Below are positions 25,299 to 34,785 of a stretch of DNA of 58,190 nt, piece by piece. The notes below the pieces were generated by a model. It worked only from the letters and a program-made list of their open reading frames with translations. It was not told the origin of the DNA and did no database searches. This DNA comes from an uncultured Lachnospiraceae bacterium (GTDB lineage: Bacteria; Bacillota; Clostridia; Lachnospirales; Lachnospiraceae): NCBI GenBank assembly GCA_910577785.1, contig CAJTNT010000019.1, positions 18,252 through 76,441 of the forward strand. Reading direction: 5' to 3'. How positions within the stretch are numbered: the first letter of the stretch is position 1; every line of letters begins with the position of its first letter. The translations under genes and the position numbers were made by a program.

Positions 25299-26423
25299 TC
25301 AGAACCTGCGAAATTCATTAATATCTTTTACTAATTCCCGCACGCAGCGGATCTGGTTGTCGAATACCCCTGCCTGATACAGGTTAATTAGGATCATGCC
25401 AATCGGCACGGCGATAATCATGCCGATAATGCTGCTTACTTTATAGCCAATAAACATAAAAAACAGCGTAGCCAATGGATCCATGCCAATCGTATCGCCT
25501 ACAATCTTCGGCTGGATGACTTGCCGCACCACCTGCGAGACGGCATAGAGGATCAGAAGGCCTACTGCCATCTGGTAGTCATTGGACAAAATCTTGATGA
25601 TTGCCCAGGGCGCCAGCACGGTTCCTGTCCCAAAAAAGGGCAGCATATCCAGGAAGGCAATCGCAAAGGAAACCAGCAGGGCATAATTGACCTTTAGGAT
25701 CAGCAGGCCGATGACCAGGATCACATAGACAACGCCCATAATCTTAAACTGCGCCTTGAAATACCCGCCGACTACAGATTTCAGGTCATGGATGACCCCG
25801 GATACCTTGCCAAAAATCTCCGAGGGAATATTCTTGCGCAGGGTATCTAATATGCGGTCGTGGTCTGCGGTAAAAAAGTAGGCCGAAATCAGGCACATAA
25901 TAATGGAAATCAGGGTAGAGGGCACATTTTTCGCAAAATTCCCTGCCGCCTCAAAAGTTGGCTCTCCGATGGCCTGCACCAGGCTGCTGGCATATTCCGC
26001 AAAGTTTGTGGACACATTCTGGATGCTTTTCTGGATATCTGGGGAGAGCCTGTTATAAAATACCTGGAGGTTCTGCCCAATCTCTTCAAAATCTTCCTGC
26101 CAGTTGGCATAAATCTGCGGCAGGTTGGCAATCAGGTTCCCTGCCTCCAGCACGATGCGCGAGACCGCCAAATAGCCAAGGCCTACAACGGCAGCCAACA
26201 CGCCGATGATAATAACCATGGAACTGTGCTTGCGGACGATTTTCATTTTTTTCTCTAAAAGGCGTACCAGCGGATTCGCAATGGCAGAGATGATCCAGCC
26301 GATGACAAAAGGCATGAAAAATACCACTACCCTTGGCAGCAGAACCGCCAGGCACACAATCACAAACAATGCAACCAAAAAGTTGACCAGTATTTTCAGA
26401 TACTTCGTCGACTTCTTCATCAT
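25299..26423 (-). CDS. AI-2E family (TqsA/YtvI-like) membrane permease
   Basis: A 374-residue membrane protein with about seven to eight hydrophobic segments. It has the AI-2E family pattern: paired N-terminal helices (FLVALFVIVCLAVLLP, GWIISAIANPLVRLLEKKM), a soluble coiled middle (about 95-150), and conserved C-terminal GVVYVILVIGLLIL, DMLPFFGTGTVLAPWAI and QPKIVGDTIGMDPLATL. Some relatives export autoinducer-2 and others are Na+/H+ antiporters; the substrate here is unknown. It starts 9 bases after the parvulin stop and is likely co-transcribed with it. Confidence 0.85.
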   Translation of the reverse strand: MMKKSTKYLKILVNFLVALFVIVCLAVLLPRVVVFFMPFVIGWIISAIANPLVRLLEKKMKIVRKHSSMVIIIGVLAAVVGLGYLAVSRIVLEAGNLIANLPQIYANWQEDFEEIGQNLQVFYNRLSPDIQKSIQNVSTNFAEYASSLVQAIGEPTFEAAGNFAKNVPSTLISIIMCLISAYFFTADHDRILDTLRKNIPSEIFGKVSGVIHDLKSVVGGYFKAQFKIMGVVYVILVIGLLILKVNYALLVSFAIAFLDMLPFFGTGTVLAPWAIIKILSNDYQMAVGLLILYAVSQVVRQVIQPKIVGDTIGMDPLATLFFMFIGYKVSSIIGMIIAVPIGMILINLYQAGVFDNQIRCVRELVKDINEFRRF

Positions 26424-26432
26424 ATCACCGCC

Positions 26433-27182
26433 TTAAAAATCCTTACGTTCTACTCCATAAGCTGCTGACAGTTCTTCTACTTTCACCTGATAGGCCGCCT
26501 GCTGCCTGGCTGTTACAAGCTGCTGATGAATCTGCGCCTGTACCTGGCTGAAAGGACGCTGGGAAGCCTGTTTTTTGTCTTCCACGAAGATTAAGTGATG
26601 GCCGAATTGCGTCTCTATGGGGCCGATTACTTTTCCAGGCTCCCCTGCAAAAGCTGCTTTTTCAAATTCTGGCACCATCTGGCCTCGGGAGAAATAGCCC
26701 AGGTCGCCGCCTTTGTCCTTGGAAGGGCAGGTAGAGTACTTCTGAGCCGCCTCTTCAAAGGCGAGGCCGTCTGCTATCTCTGCCGCTACCTGTTCTGCCT
26801 GCTCTTTGGAATCCACCAGGATGTGCCTTGCCCTGACCTGAGCGCCTTCCTCAAACTGGGAAAGGTTTGCCTCGTAATAGGCGCGTTCTTCTTCCTCGCT
26901 GACCTGGATTCCCTCTACGACGCTGGTGGCCGCCATGTGGCTGGCAAGCTCTACCTTTATTTTCTCCACCATATCGGCATATTCCTGGGATTCTGTGATT
27001 TTCTCCTCTATAGCCATCCTGTGGAATAGGTGGAAGGCAATCAGCTGCTCTAAGGCCTCCTGCCTGGCCTGTGGGCTCGACATGTAAATCTGCTGCTCCG
27101 GCGGGTAATTGCTGATGAGGCGGTTCAATTCCCCTTCTGTAATCTCATGGCCTGCCGCTATCGCTAAAACTTTTTCTTCCAT
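26433..27182 (-). CDS. Parvulin-type peptidyl-prolyl isomerase without signal peptide
   Basis: A 249-residue foldase. The N-terminal helical part (1-110) resembles SurA/PrsA chaperone regions. The parvulin domain (about 115-205) has RARHILVDSKEQAEQVAAEI, STCPSKDKGGDLGYFSRGQM, and GPIETQFGHHLIFV. It has no signal peptide or lipobox, so unlike PrsA it is probably cytoplasmic. The start follows AAGGTGTTCAAGAA. It is co-directional with the AI-2E-type permease downstream. Confidence 0.88.
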   Translation of the reverse strand: MEEKVLAIAAGHEITEGELNRLISNYPPEQQIYMSSPQARQEALEQLIAFHLFHRMAIEEKITESQEYADMVEKIKVELASHMAATSVVEGIQVSEEEERAYYEANLSQFEEGAQVRARHILVDSKEQAEQVAAEIADGLAFEEAAQKYSTCPSKDKGGDLGYFSRGQMVPEFEKAAFAGEPGKVIGPIETQFGHHLIFVEDKKQASQRPFSQVQAQIHQQLVTARQQAAYQVKVEELSAAYGVERKDF

Positions 27183-27482
27183 TTCTTGAACACCTTACGC
27201 ATTTATGGCTGGTTCTGTACTTTGCCGACTGCTATGTAATATGCATGCTGCGCGTTTTGTACATTCCAGGCCGTATGCATCCTTTCTAAAATAATTTTAT
27301 GGGATTCTTCTTGATAAGAGGGAGTCCTTTGGGAAACTTTCCTTTGAAGGGGAGCCTTCTTCCCAAAAAGAGGCTTTCCTCCTGCCGCCTTTTACTTTAT
27401 CACATCCGCGCACATCCGTAAAGGGCTGTGAGAAAGTAAGATAGTGTAACTTTACCTGGGGATTTTCCATTATAATAAATTG
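27183..27482. other. Non-coding stretch upstream of the parvulin gene
   Basis: No convincing gene: a 69-codon minus-strand frame here lacks a ribosome binding site and family resemblance. The stretch has an imperfect hairpin (CTTTGGGAA near 27330-27340 against TTCCCAAAAAG near 27360-27370). No clear promoter for the parvulin gene was identified. A dispersed repeat copy follows at 27483-27573. Confidence 0.5.
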
Positions 27483-27573
27483 GCGCTCCCGCACCGAGCC
27501 TTGCAAAACAAGCCCACTGGCGTTAGCGCTGCGGCAGTACCAAGCCCGATCACACCTCGCTGACCGCTATCAC
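27483..27573. repeat. Dispersed repeat, copy A, at the 3' end of znuB
   Basis: Shares ordered blocks with the copy at 43181-43247: GCGCTCCCGC at one end, GCAGTAC then AAGC in the middle, and CACCTCGCT then ACCGCTATC at the other. Copy A is about 24 bp longer in its middle. The znuB stop codon (TGA, minus strand) forms part of its end. Both copies lie at the 3' ends of ABC-transporter operons in the same orientation relative to transcription. Confidence 0.7.
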
Positions 27574-28382
27574 AAATTATACTTTCTCCCCCACAGGTAT
27601 GTGGCAAAATATATGATGGAGGCAATGATTACGATTGTGGGGCCGGTGGCGATATTGGCATAGTAGGAGACAATCAGGCCCATGATGCCAGAAAAGATAG
27701 AAAAGACAAGGGAAAACAGATGATATTCGCGCATATTCCCGGAAATATTACGGCTGGATGCCGCAGGGAGGATTAGGAGGGCATTGATAATCAGGATGCC
27801 TACCCATTTAATAGAGAGCATGACGATTAGAGCTGTCAGGACAGCAAAGAGGTTTTCCAGCAAGGCTGCTGGGATATGGCGGCTCTTCGCCAACGTGCGG
27901 TTCAGGCTGACGGCCAGAAGCTTATTGAAGGCAAACAGCCAGAACAGGAGTGTTATGGCAAATATCAGAACGAGGTACAGGATTTCTTCCAGCGTGATGC
28001 TTAAAATATCACCTACCAGAATGCTGGAATATTTGCTGAAATTGCCGCCTTTTGACAGAATGGCAAGCCCGAGCGCAATACTACAAGAGGAAAATACAGA
28101 GATTACGGTATCCGTAGAGGCTATGGCTTTGCTGCTAATCTGATTTAAGAGCAGGGCAAAAGCAATGGCAAACAGACACATGGAGAGGCTGGTATCCTGC
28201 TGGCCGAACACTACGCCAATGGCAATGCCCGTCAAGGCGGAATGTCCCAGGGCATCCGAAAAAAAAGCCATTTTCCGATTGACAATCATTGTCCCCATCA
28301 GGCCAAACAGGGGCGTGATAATCAGTATGGCCAAAAACGCATACTTCATAAAATCATATTGCAGCCAAGAGAAAATTCCCAT
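27570..28382 (-). CDS. znuB: Metal ABC transporter permease (ZnuB/TroC type)
   Basis: Membrane channel of a zinc- or manganese-type importer. The 270-residue protein has about eight to nine hydrophobic segments with the family's PLFGLMGTMIVNRKMAFFSDALGHSALTGIAIG, VLTALIVMLSIKWVGILIINALLILPAASSRN and YYANIATGPTIVI. The start follows AAAGGAGAGGG. It works with the ATPase (28501-29247) and the binding protein (29249-30304). A large inverted repeat separates it from the ATPase gene. Confidence 0.92.
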   Translation of the reverse strand: MGIFSWLQYDFMKYAFLAILIITPLFGLMGTMIVNRKMAFFSDALGHSALTGIAIGVVFGQQDTSLSMCLFAIAFALLLNQISSKAIASTDTVISVFSSCSIALGLAILSKGGNFSKYSSILVGDILSITLEEILYLVLIFAITLLFWLFAFNKLLAVSLNRTLAKSRHIPAALLENLFAVLTALIVMLSIKWVGILIINALLILPAASSRNISGNMREYHLFSLVFSIFSGIMGLIVSYYANIATGPTIVIIASIIYFATYLWGRKYNL

Positions 28383-28404
28383 CGTTCCCTCTCCTTTCCC
28401 ATAC

Positions 28405-28518
28405 TATTACTCTGGCGGTTAAATATCGCACCAGATTGTGCTACAGCGATTGATGACAACGCAGCAGAGGGATATTTGGGCAAGTAAGATGGTACGATAT
28501 TTAACCGCCGGAGTAATA
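28405..28518. repeat. 114-bp element with 24-bp terminal inverted repeats between znuC and znuB
   Basis: 28405-28428 and 28495-28518 are inverted copies with one mismatch (arms end TATTACT and carry GGCGGTTAAATATCG). The right arm contains the last codons and stop of znuC (YYSGG-stop), and the left arm ends just before the znuB ribosome binding site. The transcript would form a stem of 24 bp enclosing about 66 bases. It may set relative expression of the two genes, or be a miniature mobile element whose end supplies the znuC stop. Confidence 0.85.
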
Positions 28519-29247
28519 TCCTTGGAAGACTTCCGAAAACTCCCTGCTCTGAAATACCTTGCGCGCGCTCCCCTGCTTTATCACGGATTGATCCAATAAA
28601 ATCACATGATCCGCATACCTTTTTACATAATCCAGGTCATGGGAAATCAGGATAATCGCCAAATCATAGTCTTCTTTCAGCTGATAAATGGTCTGATAGA
28701 ATACATCCATCCCATTCTGGTCAATACCGGATACCGGCTCGTCCAGCAGCAGCAGATTCGGTTCATCCATAATAGCCATAGACAGAAGGACGCGCTGCAA
28801 TTCCCCACCGGAAAGGTTACAGACCTGTTTTTCCAATAAATGCCCCGCATCAAAAATTTCCAGGGACTCCAGAAGCCCGGCCTTCAGCTTACGGCCTTTC
28901 CTCAAAAATACCGGGCAGACGCCCTGATAGGCAGCCATCATATCATACACGCTGACCGGGGTCTGTTTCTCCACATTCATGGATTGCGGCACATATCCGA
29001 TTTTCAGCTTCTGGATCCGCCCATTTTCCCTATCCTTAAATTCAATCTTCCCCGTATGAGGAATATCGCCCAGAATCGCCCGGATCAAGGTAGATTTTCC
29101 AGCGCCGTTGCGGCCAATTACAGCATTTAGGCTCCCGCAGTGGATGTGAAGGTTAATATCCCTTAAAATCACCTGGCTGCCAATCGTAACCCCCAAATGG
29201 TTTATTTTGATGCAATGCAGCCCACAAGGGCGAATCATTTTCCGCAT
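28501..29247 (-). CDS. znuC: Metal ABC transporter ATPase (ZnuC type)
   Basis: ATP-hydrolysing subunit of the metal importer, 248 residues. Walker A GRNGAGKSTLIRAILGD, Q-loop YVPQSMNVEK, signature NLSGGELQRVLLSMA, Walker B LLLLDEPVSGID and the switch His in IILISHDLDYV are all present. The ATG at 29247 is used because GGGAGG lies 10 bases upstream, inside the end of znuA; a TTG at 29265 is also in frame. Its last five residues and stop lie within an inverted repeat arm (28495-28518). Confidence 0.92.
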   Translation of the reverse strand: MRKMIRPCGLHCIKINHLGVTIGSQVILRDINLHIHCGSLNAVIGRNGAGKSTLIRAILGDIPHTGKIEFKDRENGRIQKLKIGYVPQSMNVEKQTPVSVYDMMAAYQGVCPVFLRKGRKLKAGLLESLEIFDAGHLLEKQVCNLSGGELQRVLLSMAIMDEPNLLLLDEPVSGIDQNGMDVFYQTIYQLKEDYDLAIILISHDLDYVKRYADHVILLDQSVIKQGSARKVFQSREFSEVFQGYYSGG

Positions 29248-29248
29248 G

Positions 29249-30304
29249 CTATGTTTCCCTCCCAAACCGATTCACGGCTCGCCTGATTTTGTCAATATTC
29301 TCCTGCATGGCTGTTAAATAGCTGTCTGCGCTGTAATCCCCCCTGACCAAAGGATCCAGATAAGTCACCCCACAGTCCGTTTCCGCCTCTACTGTATCGC
29401 CCAGGCTTTTGCCGTACTGTTCCTCTGCCAAGACAGCCACCGCATGGTTTTCTTCAATTTCCTCCATAACCTCCGCCACTTCCCTGGCGCTGATTTGGCG
29501 CTCTTCATCCAGGTTCAGGCAATAGGCCGTGTGCAGGCCATACTCTTCTGCCACATAGGCATAGGCCTCATGGAAAATAACTACGCTTGGCGCCTCCGTC
29601 CCTTCCCCGGACAAATGCTCCCTGATTTCAGAAACCTGATCGGACAGCGCCTCGATTTTTTCACAGTAGCGCCTGGCATTTTGCTGATAAATATCTGCAT
29701 GCCCCGGATCCAGCTTGGACAGGCTGCCAGTAATATTCTCCACCATCTGGGCATAAATTCGCGTGTCCATCCATCCATGGGCATTCTTTCCCCCATCCTC
29801 TCTGCCAGGGGTATTTTCCCCATCCTCATCCCCGCCAGGGGCATTTTCCCTGCCTTCTTCCTTCGCATGGACATGCCCATTCCCGCTTTCTGGCAGCAGA
29901 TCCATGCCTTCCGTAATTTTCACCACATCCAGAGTGGGGTAAGATTCCCCCACTTCTTCCAGGAATCCTTCGATTCCACCGCCGTTCACCAAAAACAAAT
30001 CCGCTTTTGACAGTAAAATCATATCCTGCGGCGTCAGCTGGTAGTCGTGCAGGCATCCGGTCTGCGGCTCGCTTAAGTTTTCCAGTTCTATGCCCTCGCA
30101 ATTACCCACGACATTCTGCGCCGCAATATACACAGGGTAGAACGAAGCTACGACCCGCAGCTTTTTTTCCTCCTCCTGGCCTTCCAGCCCGATATACACT
30201 TTCGTAAAAATACCGCCTGCCAGAGATATGGCAAGCAGCATACAGAACACAAATTTATATTTATTTTTCCACATTTCCCGCAGCATGCCCCTCCGCCAGC
30301 TCAT
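29249..30304 (-). CDS. znuA: Metal-binding protein of the ABC importer (ZnuA type)
   Basis: Extracellular capture of zinc or a similar metal. The 351-residue protein has a membrane anchor near the N-terminus (about 15-35, no lipobox Cys). Metal-site motifs are GCLHDYQLTPQDM, a His-poor acidic loop with near-repeats (GRENAPGGDEDGENTPGRED, about 158-185, plus HVHAK and HGWMD), IFHEAYAYVAEEYGL and a final Asp region TYLDPLVRGDYS. The ATG overlaps the engB stop (ATGA); an alternative start at 30286 has GGAGG close upstream. Confidence 0.88.
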   Translation of the reverse strand: MSWRRGMLREMWKNKYKFVFCMLLAISLAGGIFTKVYIGLEGQEEEKKLRVVASFYPVYIAAQNVVGNCEGIELENLSEPQTGCLHDYQLTPQDMILLSKADLFLVNGGGIEGFLEEVGESYPTLDVVKITEGMDLLPESGNGHVHAKEEGRENAPGGDEDGENTPGREDGGKNAHGWMDTRIYAQMVENITGSLSKLDPGHADIYQQNARRYCEKIEALSDQVSEIREHLSGEGTEAPSVVIFHEAYAYVAEEYGLHTAYCLNLDEERQISAREVAEVMEEIEENHAVAVLAEEQYGKSLGDTVEAETDCGVTYLDPLVRGDYSADSYLTAMQENIDKIRRAVNRFGRET

Positions 30305-30912
30305 CCATCCGAATTTCCCGCAGAAGGCACTTCTGCCAGCTCCCCAATCAGGCTCCAGATTTCCTCCCGTCCCTGCTTCGTCATTGCGGAATAGGGAAGC
30401 AGTGGCGTATTGGGCTTTACTTTCAGCCCATCCTTCAGCATCTTTATATGCTTCGCCACCTGGCTGCGCTTGATCTTATCCAGTTTCGTTGCAATAATCA
30501 CTGGGTCAAATCCCTGGGAGACAATCCATTCATACATCTGCCTGTCGTTTGCAGAAGGCTCATGCCGGATGTCAATCAGCAGGAATACCGCCTTCAGCTG
30601 CCTGGACTTGTGCAGGTAATTCTCTACCATCTTCCCCCATTTCTCTTTCTCCTTCACGGGAACCTTCGCATACCCATATCCGGGAAGATCCACGAAATAG
30701 ATGCATCCGTTCACATTGTAATAGTTAATCGTCTGCGTCTTTCCCGGCTGGGATGACGTCCTCGCCAGGGACTTGCGGTTCATCAGCCCATTAATTAAGG
30801 AAGATTTTCCTACGTTAGATTTCCCCGCAAATGCAATTTCCGGCTTGCTTGTCTGCGGCAGCTTGCTGGTAATCCCGCATACTGTCTCTAACGCCGCCGA
30901 CTTAATCACCAT
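30301..30912 (-). CDS. engB: Ribosome biogenesis GTPase EngB/YsxC
   Basis: GTPase needed for large ribosomal subunit assembly. The 203-residue protein has G1 AGKSNVGKSSLING, the switch region with SQPGKTQTINYY, G3 FVDLPGYGYAKV, G4 IATKLDKI and G5-like LPYSAMTKQG. It follows lon by 55 bases and overlaps znuA by 4, making a bridge between the protease genes and the metal importer. The lon-engB order is common in Firmicutes. Confidence 0.95.
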   Translation of the reverse strand: MVIKSAALETVCGITSKLPQTSKPEIAFAGKSNVGKSSLINGLMNRKSLARTSSQPGKTQTINYYNVNGCIYFVDLPGYGYAKVPVKEKEKWGKMVENYLHKSRQLKAVFLLIDIRHEPSANDRQMYEWIVSQGFDPVIIATKLDKIKRSQVAKHIKMLKDGLKVKPNTPLLPYSAMTKQGREEIWSLIGELAEVPSAGNSDG

Positions 30913-30967
30913 AGTTCCTCCCTCCTCTCGTTCAGAAACCTATAATGTCACCAAAAAAGACAGCCAA

Positions 30968-33283
30968 CTATTCCTTTACCAAAGCTACCTCCAGCACCTG
31001 TTCCATACTCCCTACAAAGACAATTTCCAGCCCTTTCTTGATTTCCTGAGCAATCTCCAAAACGTCTGGCTCGTTCTTCTTCGGTACGCAGATCGTCTTA
31101 ATGCCTGCATTCTTCGCCGCCAGGATTTTCTCTTTCAGCCCGCCAATCGGCAGCACGCGCCCCCGCAGGGTAATCTCCCCCGTCATTGCCACATCTTTGC
31201 GCACCTTCCGCTTGGTAATGGCAGAAAGCATGGCCGTAGCCATGGTAATCCCCGCCGAAGGGCCGTCTTTGGGCACTGCCCCTTCCGGGATATGGATGTG
31301 GATATCGTTTTCTTTGAAAAATTCCTTGTCAATCCCATAGGCTTCACTGACAGAGCGGATATAGCTGATGCCTGCCTGGGCAGATTCCTTCATCACATCG
31401 CCCAGCTGTCCGGTCAGCTGGAAATCTCCCTTTCCTGGCATCAGGTTTACTTCAATCTGCAGGGTATCCCCGCCAACGCTGGTCCAGGCAAGCCCCCGCA
31501 CGATTCCTATTTCATCCGTTTCATTGATTAAATCAAAGTTGTATTTTTCTTTTCCAAGCAATTTTTCTAAGCTGTTTTCTGTAATCTTTACGGCTTTTTT
31601 ATCCTTTTGGTAAATCTCCCTGGCAGCTTTGCGGCAGATTTCCCCTAGCTTGCGCTCCAGGTTTCGTACGCCCGCCTCTCTGGTATAACCACGGATCAAT
31701 TTCTCCATCGCATGGCTGCTGATGCTTAACTGGCCTTCCTTCAGCCCGTTTTTCTTCATCTGCTTAGCAATCAGGTGTTCCCTGGCAATATGCGCTTTCT
31801 CGTTCTCTGTATAGCTGCTGACCTCAATCACTTCCATACGGTCCAGCAGGGGCCTGGGGATATCCTGGAGCGAGTTTGCCGTAGCGATAAATAGTACCTG
31901 CGACAAATCCAATGGCAGTTCTACATAATGGTCGCGGAAACGGCTGTTCTGCTCGCTGTCCAGCACCTCCAGCAGGGCGGACGCCGTATCGCCTTTATAA
32001 TCTCTGCTGATTTTGTCAATCTCGTCCAGCAGCATCAGCGGGTTCTTTACGCCTGCATTTTTGAGGCCATTTGCAATCCTGCCTGGCATTGCCCCTACAT
32101 AGGTCTTCCTGTGGCCACGGATCTCTGCCTCATCCCGTACGCCCCCCAGGCTGATGCGTACATATTTCTTATCCAGCGCACGGGCAACGGAGCGGGCAAT
32201 GCTGGTCTTGCCTGTGCCGGGCGGCCCCACCAGGCAGATAATCGGGCTGTCCCCTTTCTTGGTCAGGTTCCGCACCGCCAGGAATTCCAGCATCCGTTCC
32301 TTGACCTTTTCCATGCCATAGTGGTCTTCATCCAGAATCCGCTCCGCATCCTCCAGCTTCTTGTTGTCTTTGGAGGCCTTGTTCCAGGGAAGCTCCAGCA
32401 GCGTCTCAATGTAGCCGCGGATCACGGCGCTTTCCGATGAATTGCCAGAAACGCTTTTAAAACGCTCAATCTCCTTCTCCAGCTTCTCCTTGACTTCCTT
32501 ATCGGCCTTCAGTTTCTTCGTCTCTTCCAGAAAATGCTCTGCTTCGGAAACCGTATTGTCCTCTCCCAGCTCCTCACGGATTAATTTCATCTGTTCCCGC
32601 AAGATATATTCCTTCTGGTTCTTATCCACCTTTTCCTTGACCTTCGTCTGGAACTCTGTCTTAATCTGAATGATATTGATTTCATTCAGCAGGATAATCA
32701 TAATCGTCTCATACCGCTCCTGGATGGACTCTGCCTCTAAAATCTTCTGCTTCTTGTCATAGCTTAGCGGAAGGTTATTTCCAATATAATCCAGCAGCTT
32801 CTCCAGATCCATGATTTCCTGCATCTGCCTGGCCAGTTCTTTGCCATGCTTCGAATTTAAGAGACAGTAACGCGTAAATGTCTCCTGGATGCCCCGCATC
32901 ATAGCTGCATAGATTTCCGCTGGAAGGGGTTCTTCTTCTGCCGGAAGCGGATCTACCCAAGCCATCAGGCAGTCCCCCTGCTCGATTTCCATCAGGCGGG
33001 CACGGACCTCTCCTTCGATCAGTACCCGGACAACGCTGTTTTGCAGCTTAATCACCTGCTTAACAGAAGCAATAATCCCCATTCCGTATAAGTTCTCTAT
33101 TTCCAGCTCCTCGTTTTCAATGTTCTTCTGAGTAACCAAAAACACCGTCTGCTCTTCCATCATCGCGGCTTCTATCGCCCGGATAGACACACTTCTGCTC
33201 ACGTCAAAATGTGCCACCATACCGGGGAGAATAACCATTCCCCGAAGTGCCACTGCCGGAATCTTCTTATATTGTTCATTCAT
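30968..33283 (-). CDS. lon: ATP-dependent protease Lon
   Basis: Cytoplasmic quality-control protease of 771 residues. Layout: substrate-binding LAN domain (VALRGMVILPGMVAHFDV at the start), coiled coil, AAA+ module with Walker A CLVGPPGTGKTSIA and Walker B LMLLDEIDKI, and a protease domain with catalytic Ser in PKDGPSAGITMATAM and catalytic Lys in GGLKEKILAAKNAGI. The start MNEQYKK follows TGGAGAATAAATAC; an in-frame ATG at 33316 is less likely. It is 73 bases after clpX. Confidence 0.95.
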   Translation of the reverse strand: MNEQYKKIPAVALRGMVILPGMVAHFDVSRSVSIRAIEAAMMEEQTVFLVTQKNIENEELEIENLYGMGIIASVKQVIKLQNSVVRVLIEGEVRARLMEIEQGDCLMAWVDPLPAEEEPLPAEIYAAMMRGIQETFTRYCLLNSKHGKELARQMQEIMDLEKLLDYIGNNLPLSYDKKQKILEAESIQERYETIMIILLNEINIIQIKTEFQTKVKEKVDKNQKEYILREQMKLIREELGEDNTVSEAEHFLEETKKLKADKEVKEKLEKEIERFKSVSGNSSESAVIRGYIETLLELPWNKASKDNKKLEDAERILDEDHYGMEKVKERMLEFLAVRNLTKKGDSPIICLVGPPGTGKTSIARSVARALDKKYVRISLGGVRDEAEIRGHRKTYVGAMPGRIANGLKNAGVKNPLMLLDEIDKISRDYKGDTASALLEVLDSEQNSRFRDHYVELPLDLSQVLFIATANSLQDIPRPLLDRMEVIEVSSYTENEKAHIAREHLIAKQMKKNGLKEGQLSISSHAMEKLIRGYTREAGVRNLERKLGEICRKAAREIYQKDKKAVKITENSLEKLLGKEKYNFDLINETDEIGIVRGLAWTSVGGDTLQIEVNLMPGKGDFQLTGQLGDVMKESAQAGISYIRSVSEAYGIDKEFFKENDIHIHIPEGAVPKDGPSAGITMATAMLSAITKRKVRKDVAMTGEITLRGRVLPIGGLKEKILAAKNAGIKTICVPKKNEPDVLEIAQEIKKGLEIVFVGSMEQVLEVALVKE

Positions 33284-33356
33284 AGTATTTATTCTCCATT
33301 CCACCTCCACCGTCATCTATGGCTACGGTACTCCCAGGACGCACTCTGCCGCTGAA

Positions 33357-34631
33357 TCAGGCAGATTTTGATTTCTTGGACATGCCGCTAAAATCAATCT
33401 CCACCGCCTGCTCATTTTCAATTGCAGCCCTGGTAATATTGCAGTGGGTAATCGTCTCATCGGAAGGAACACGGTACATCAGCTCCATCAGCACCTTCTC
33501 CACAATTGCCCGCAGCCCCCTTGCCCCGGTCTTGCGCTTTAATGTTTTCTCGGCAATAGCCTCGATCGCCTCATCTTCAAAGCTCAGGGATACGCCATCC
33601 AATTCAAATAACGCCTCATATTGGCGGATCAGGGAATTCCTTGGCTCTTTCAGGATACGAACCAGGGCATTTTTATCTAAGGCGTCCAAAGATACCGTCA
33701 CTGGGACACGCCCTACAAACTCCGGAATCAGGCCAAACTTCACAAAATCCTGTGGCAGCGCCTGCTTGAGGACAGCTCCCTGATCCTGTTCCTTTTTGTC
33801 CGTAATGACAGCGCCAAATCCCATTGATTTCTGATCCATGCGGTTTTCCACAATTTTATCCAGGCCTTCAAAGGCCCCGCCGCAGATAAACAGGATATTT
33901 GTCGTATCAATCTGGATCAGTTCCTGCTGAGGATGCTTCCTGCCTCCTTGGGGCGGCACGCTTGCCACTGTCCCTTCGAGGATTTTCAGCAACGCCTGCT
34001 GTACGCCTTCGCCAGATACATCCCTCGTAATAGAAGGGTTCTCTGACTTCCTGGTAATCTTGTCAATCTCGTCAATATAAATAATCCCCCGCTGTGCACG
34101 TTCGATGTCATAGTCCGCTGCCTGAATAATCTTGAGCAGGATATTTTCCACATCCTCACCCACATAACCAGCCTCTGTCAGAGCCGTAGCATCCGCAATC
34201 GCAAATGGGACATTCAGGATACGCGCCAGCGTCTGTGCCAGCAGCGTCTTGCCGCAGCCGGTAGGCCCCAGCATCAGGATATTGCTCTTCTGCAATTCCA
34301 CACCCAAATCCACTGGCGCCAGAATCCTCTTATAATGATTATAAACAGCCACCGAAAGCACCTTTTTGGCCTCATCCTGCCCGATGACATACTCGTCCAG
34401 AAAATCCTTCAGCTGCACAGGCTTTAAAAGATTAATATCCTCTGCCTCCACAGGCCTCATTGCCTCATCCTCTTCCTCCGCCAGTTCCTCTTCAATGATT
34501 TCTGCACAGATATCCACACACTCATCGCATATATAAGCGCCATTCGGCCCTGCAATCAGCTTCCTTACCTGCCCGTCTGTCTTTCCACAGAATGAGCAGC
34601 GGATCCTATCATCTAAAAATCTGCTTGCCAT
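33357..34631 (-). CDS. clpX: ClpX unfoldase subunit of ClpXP
   Basis: AAA+ unfoldase that recognises substrates and feeds them to ClpP. The 424-residue protein has the N-terminal zinc finger (CSFCGK and CDECVD), Walker A LMLGPTGCGKTLLAQTLA, Walker B GIIYIDEIDKITRKSE, the IGF-type ClpP-docking loop region near KSMGFGAVI, and the sensor-2 segment KTGARGLRAIVE. It lies downstream of clpP with a terminator-like hairpin between them. Confidence 0.95.
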   Translation of the reverse strand: MASRFLDDRIRCSFCGKTDGQVRKLIAGPNGAYICDECVDICAEIIEEELAEEEDEAMRPVEAEDINLLKPVQLKDFLDEYVIGQDEAKKVLSVAVYNHYKRILAPVDLGVELQKSNILMLGPTGCGKTLLAQTLARILNVPFAIADATALTEAGYVGEDVENILLKIIQAADYDIERAQRGIIYIDEIDKITRKSENPSITRDVSGEGVQQALLKILEGTVASVPPQGGRKHPQQELIQIDTTNILFICGGAFEGLDKIVENRMDQKSMGFGAVITDKKEQDQGAVLKQALPQDFVKFGLIPEFVGRVPVTVSLDALDKNALVRILKEPRNSLIRQYEALFELDGVSLSFEDEAIEAIAEKTLKRKTGARGLRAIVEKVLMELMYRVPSDETITHCNITRAAIENEQAVEIDFSGMSKKSKSA

Positions 34632-34734
34632 ATTTTCACCTCATTACAAGTATCAGCACCCATTACTATTATTAATAACCAACAACGCGCAGGGACAGCA
34701 ACATATATGCAACTGCCCCCACATCTTTATGATA

Positions 34735-34783
34735 GCCTCTTGGAATCTTCTCGCATGTCAGGCACAAAGAGATTCCAAAAGCC
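34735..34783 (-). terminator. Hairpin between clpP and clpX
   Basis: GCCTCTTGGAATCT (34735-34748) pairs with AGATTCCAAAAGCC (34770-34783), with about 12 of 14 positions matched and a 21-base loop. It sits just after the clpP stop (minus strand). There is no long T run, so it may be a partial terminator or mRNA processing structure lowering clpX relative to clpP. Confidence 0.55.
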
Positions 34784-34785
34784 TA

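Noticed and set aside
27297..27506. 69-codon minus-strand frame in the gap before the parvulin gene
   Set aside because: No convincing ribosome binding site or family match, and it overlaps a dispersed repeat.
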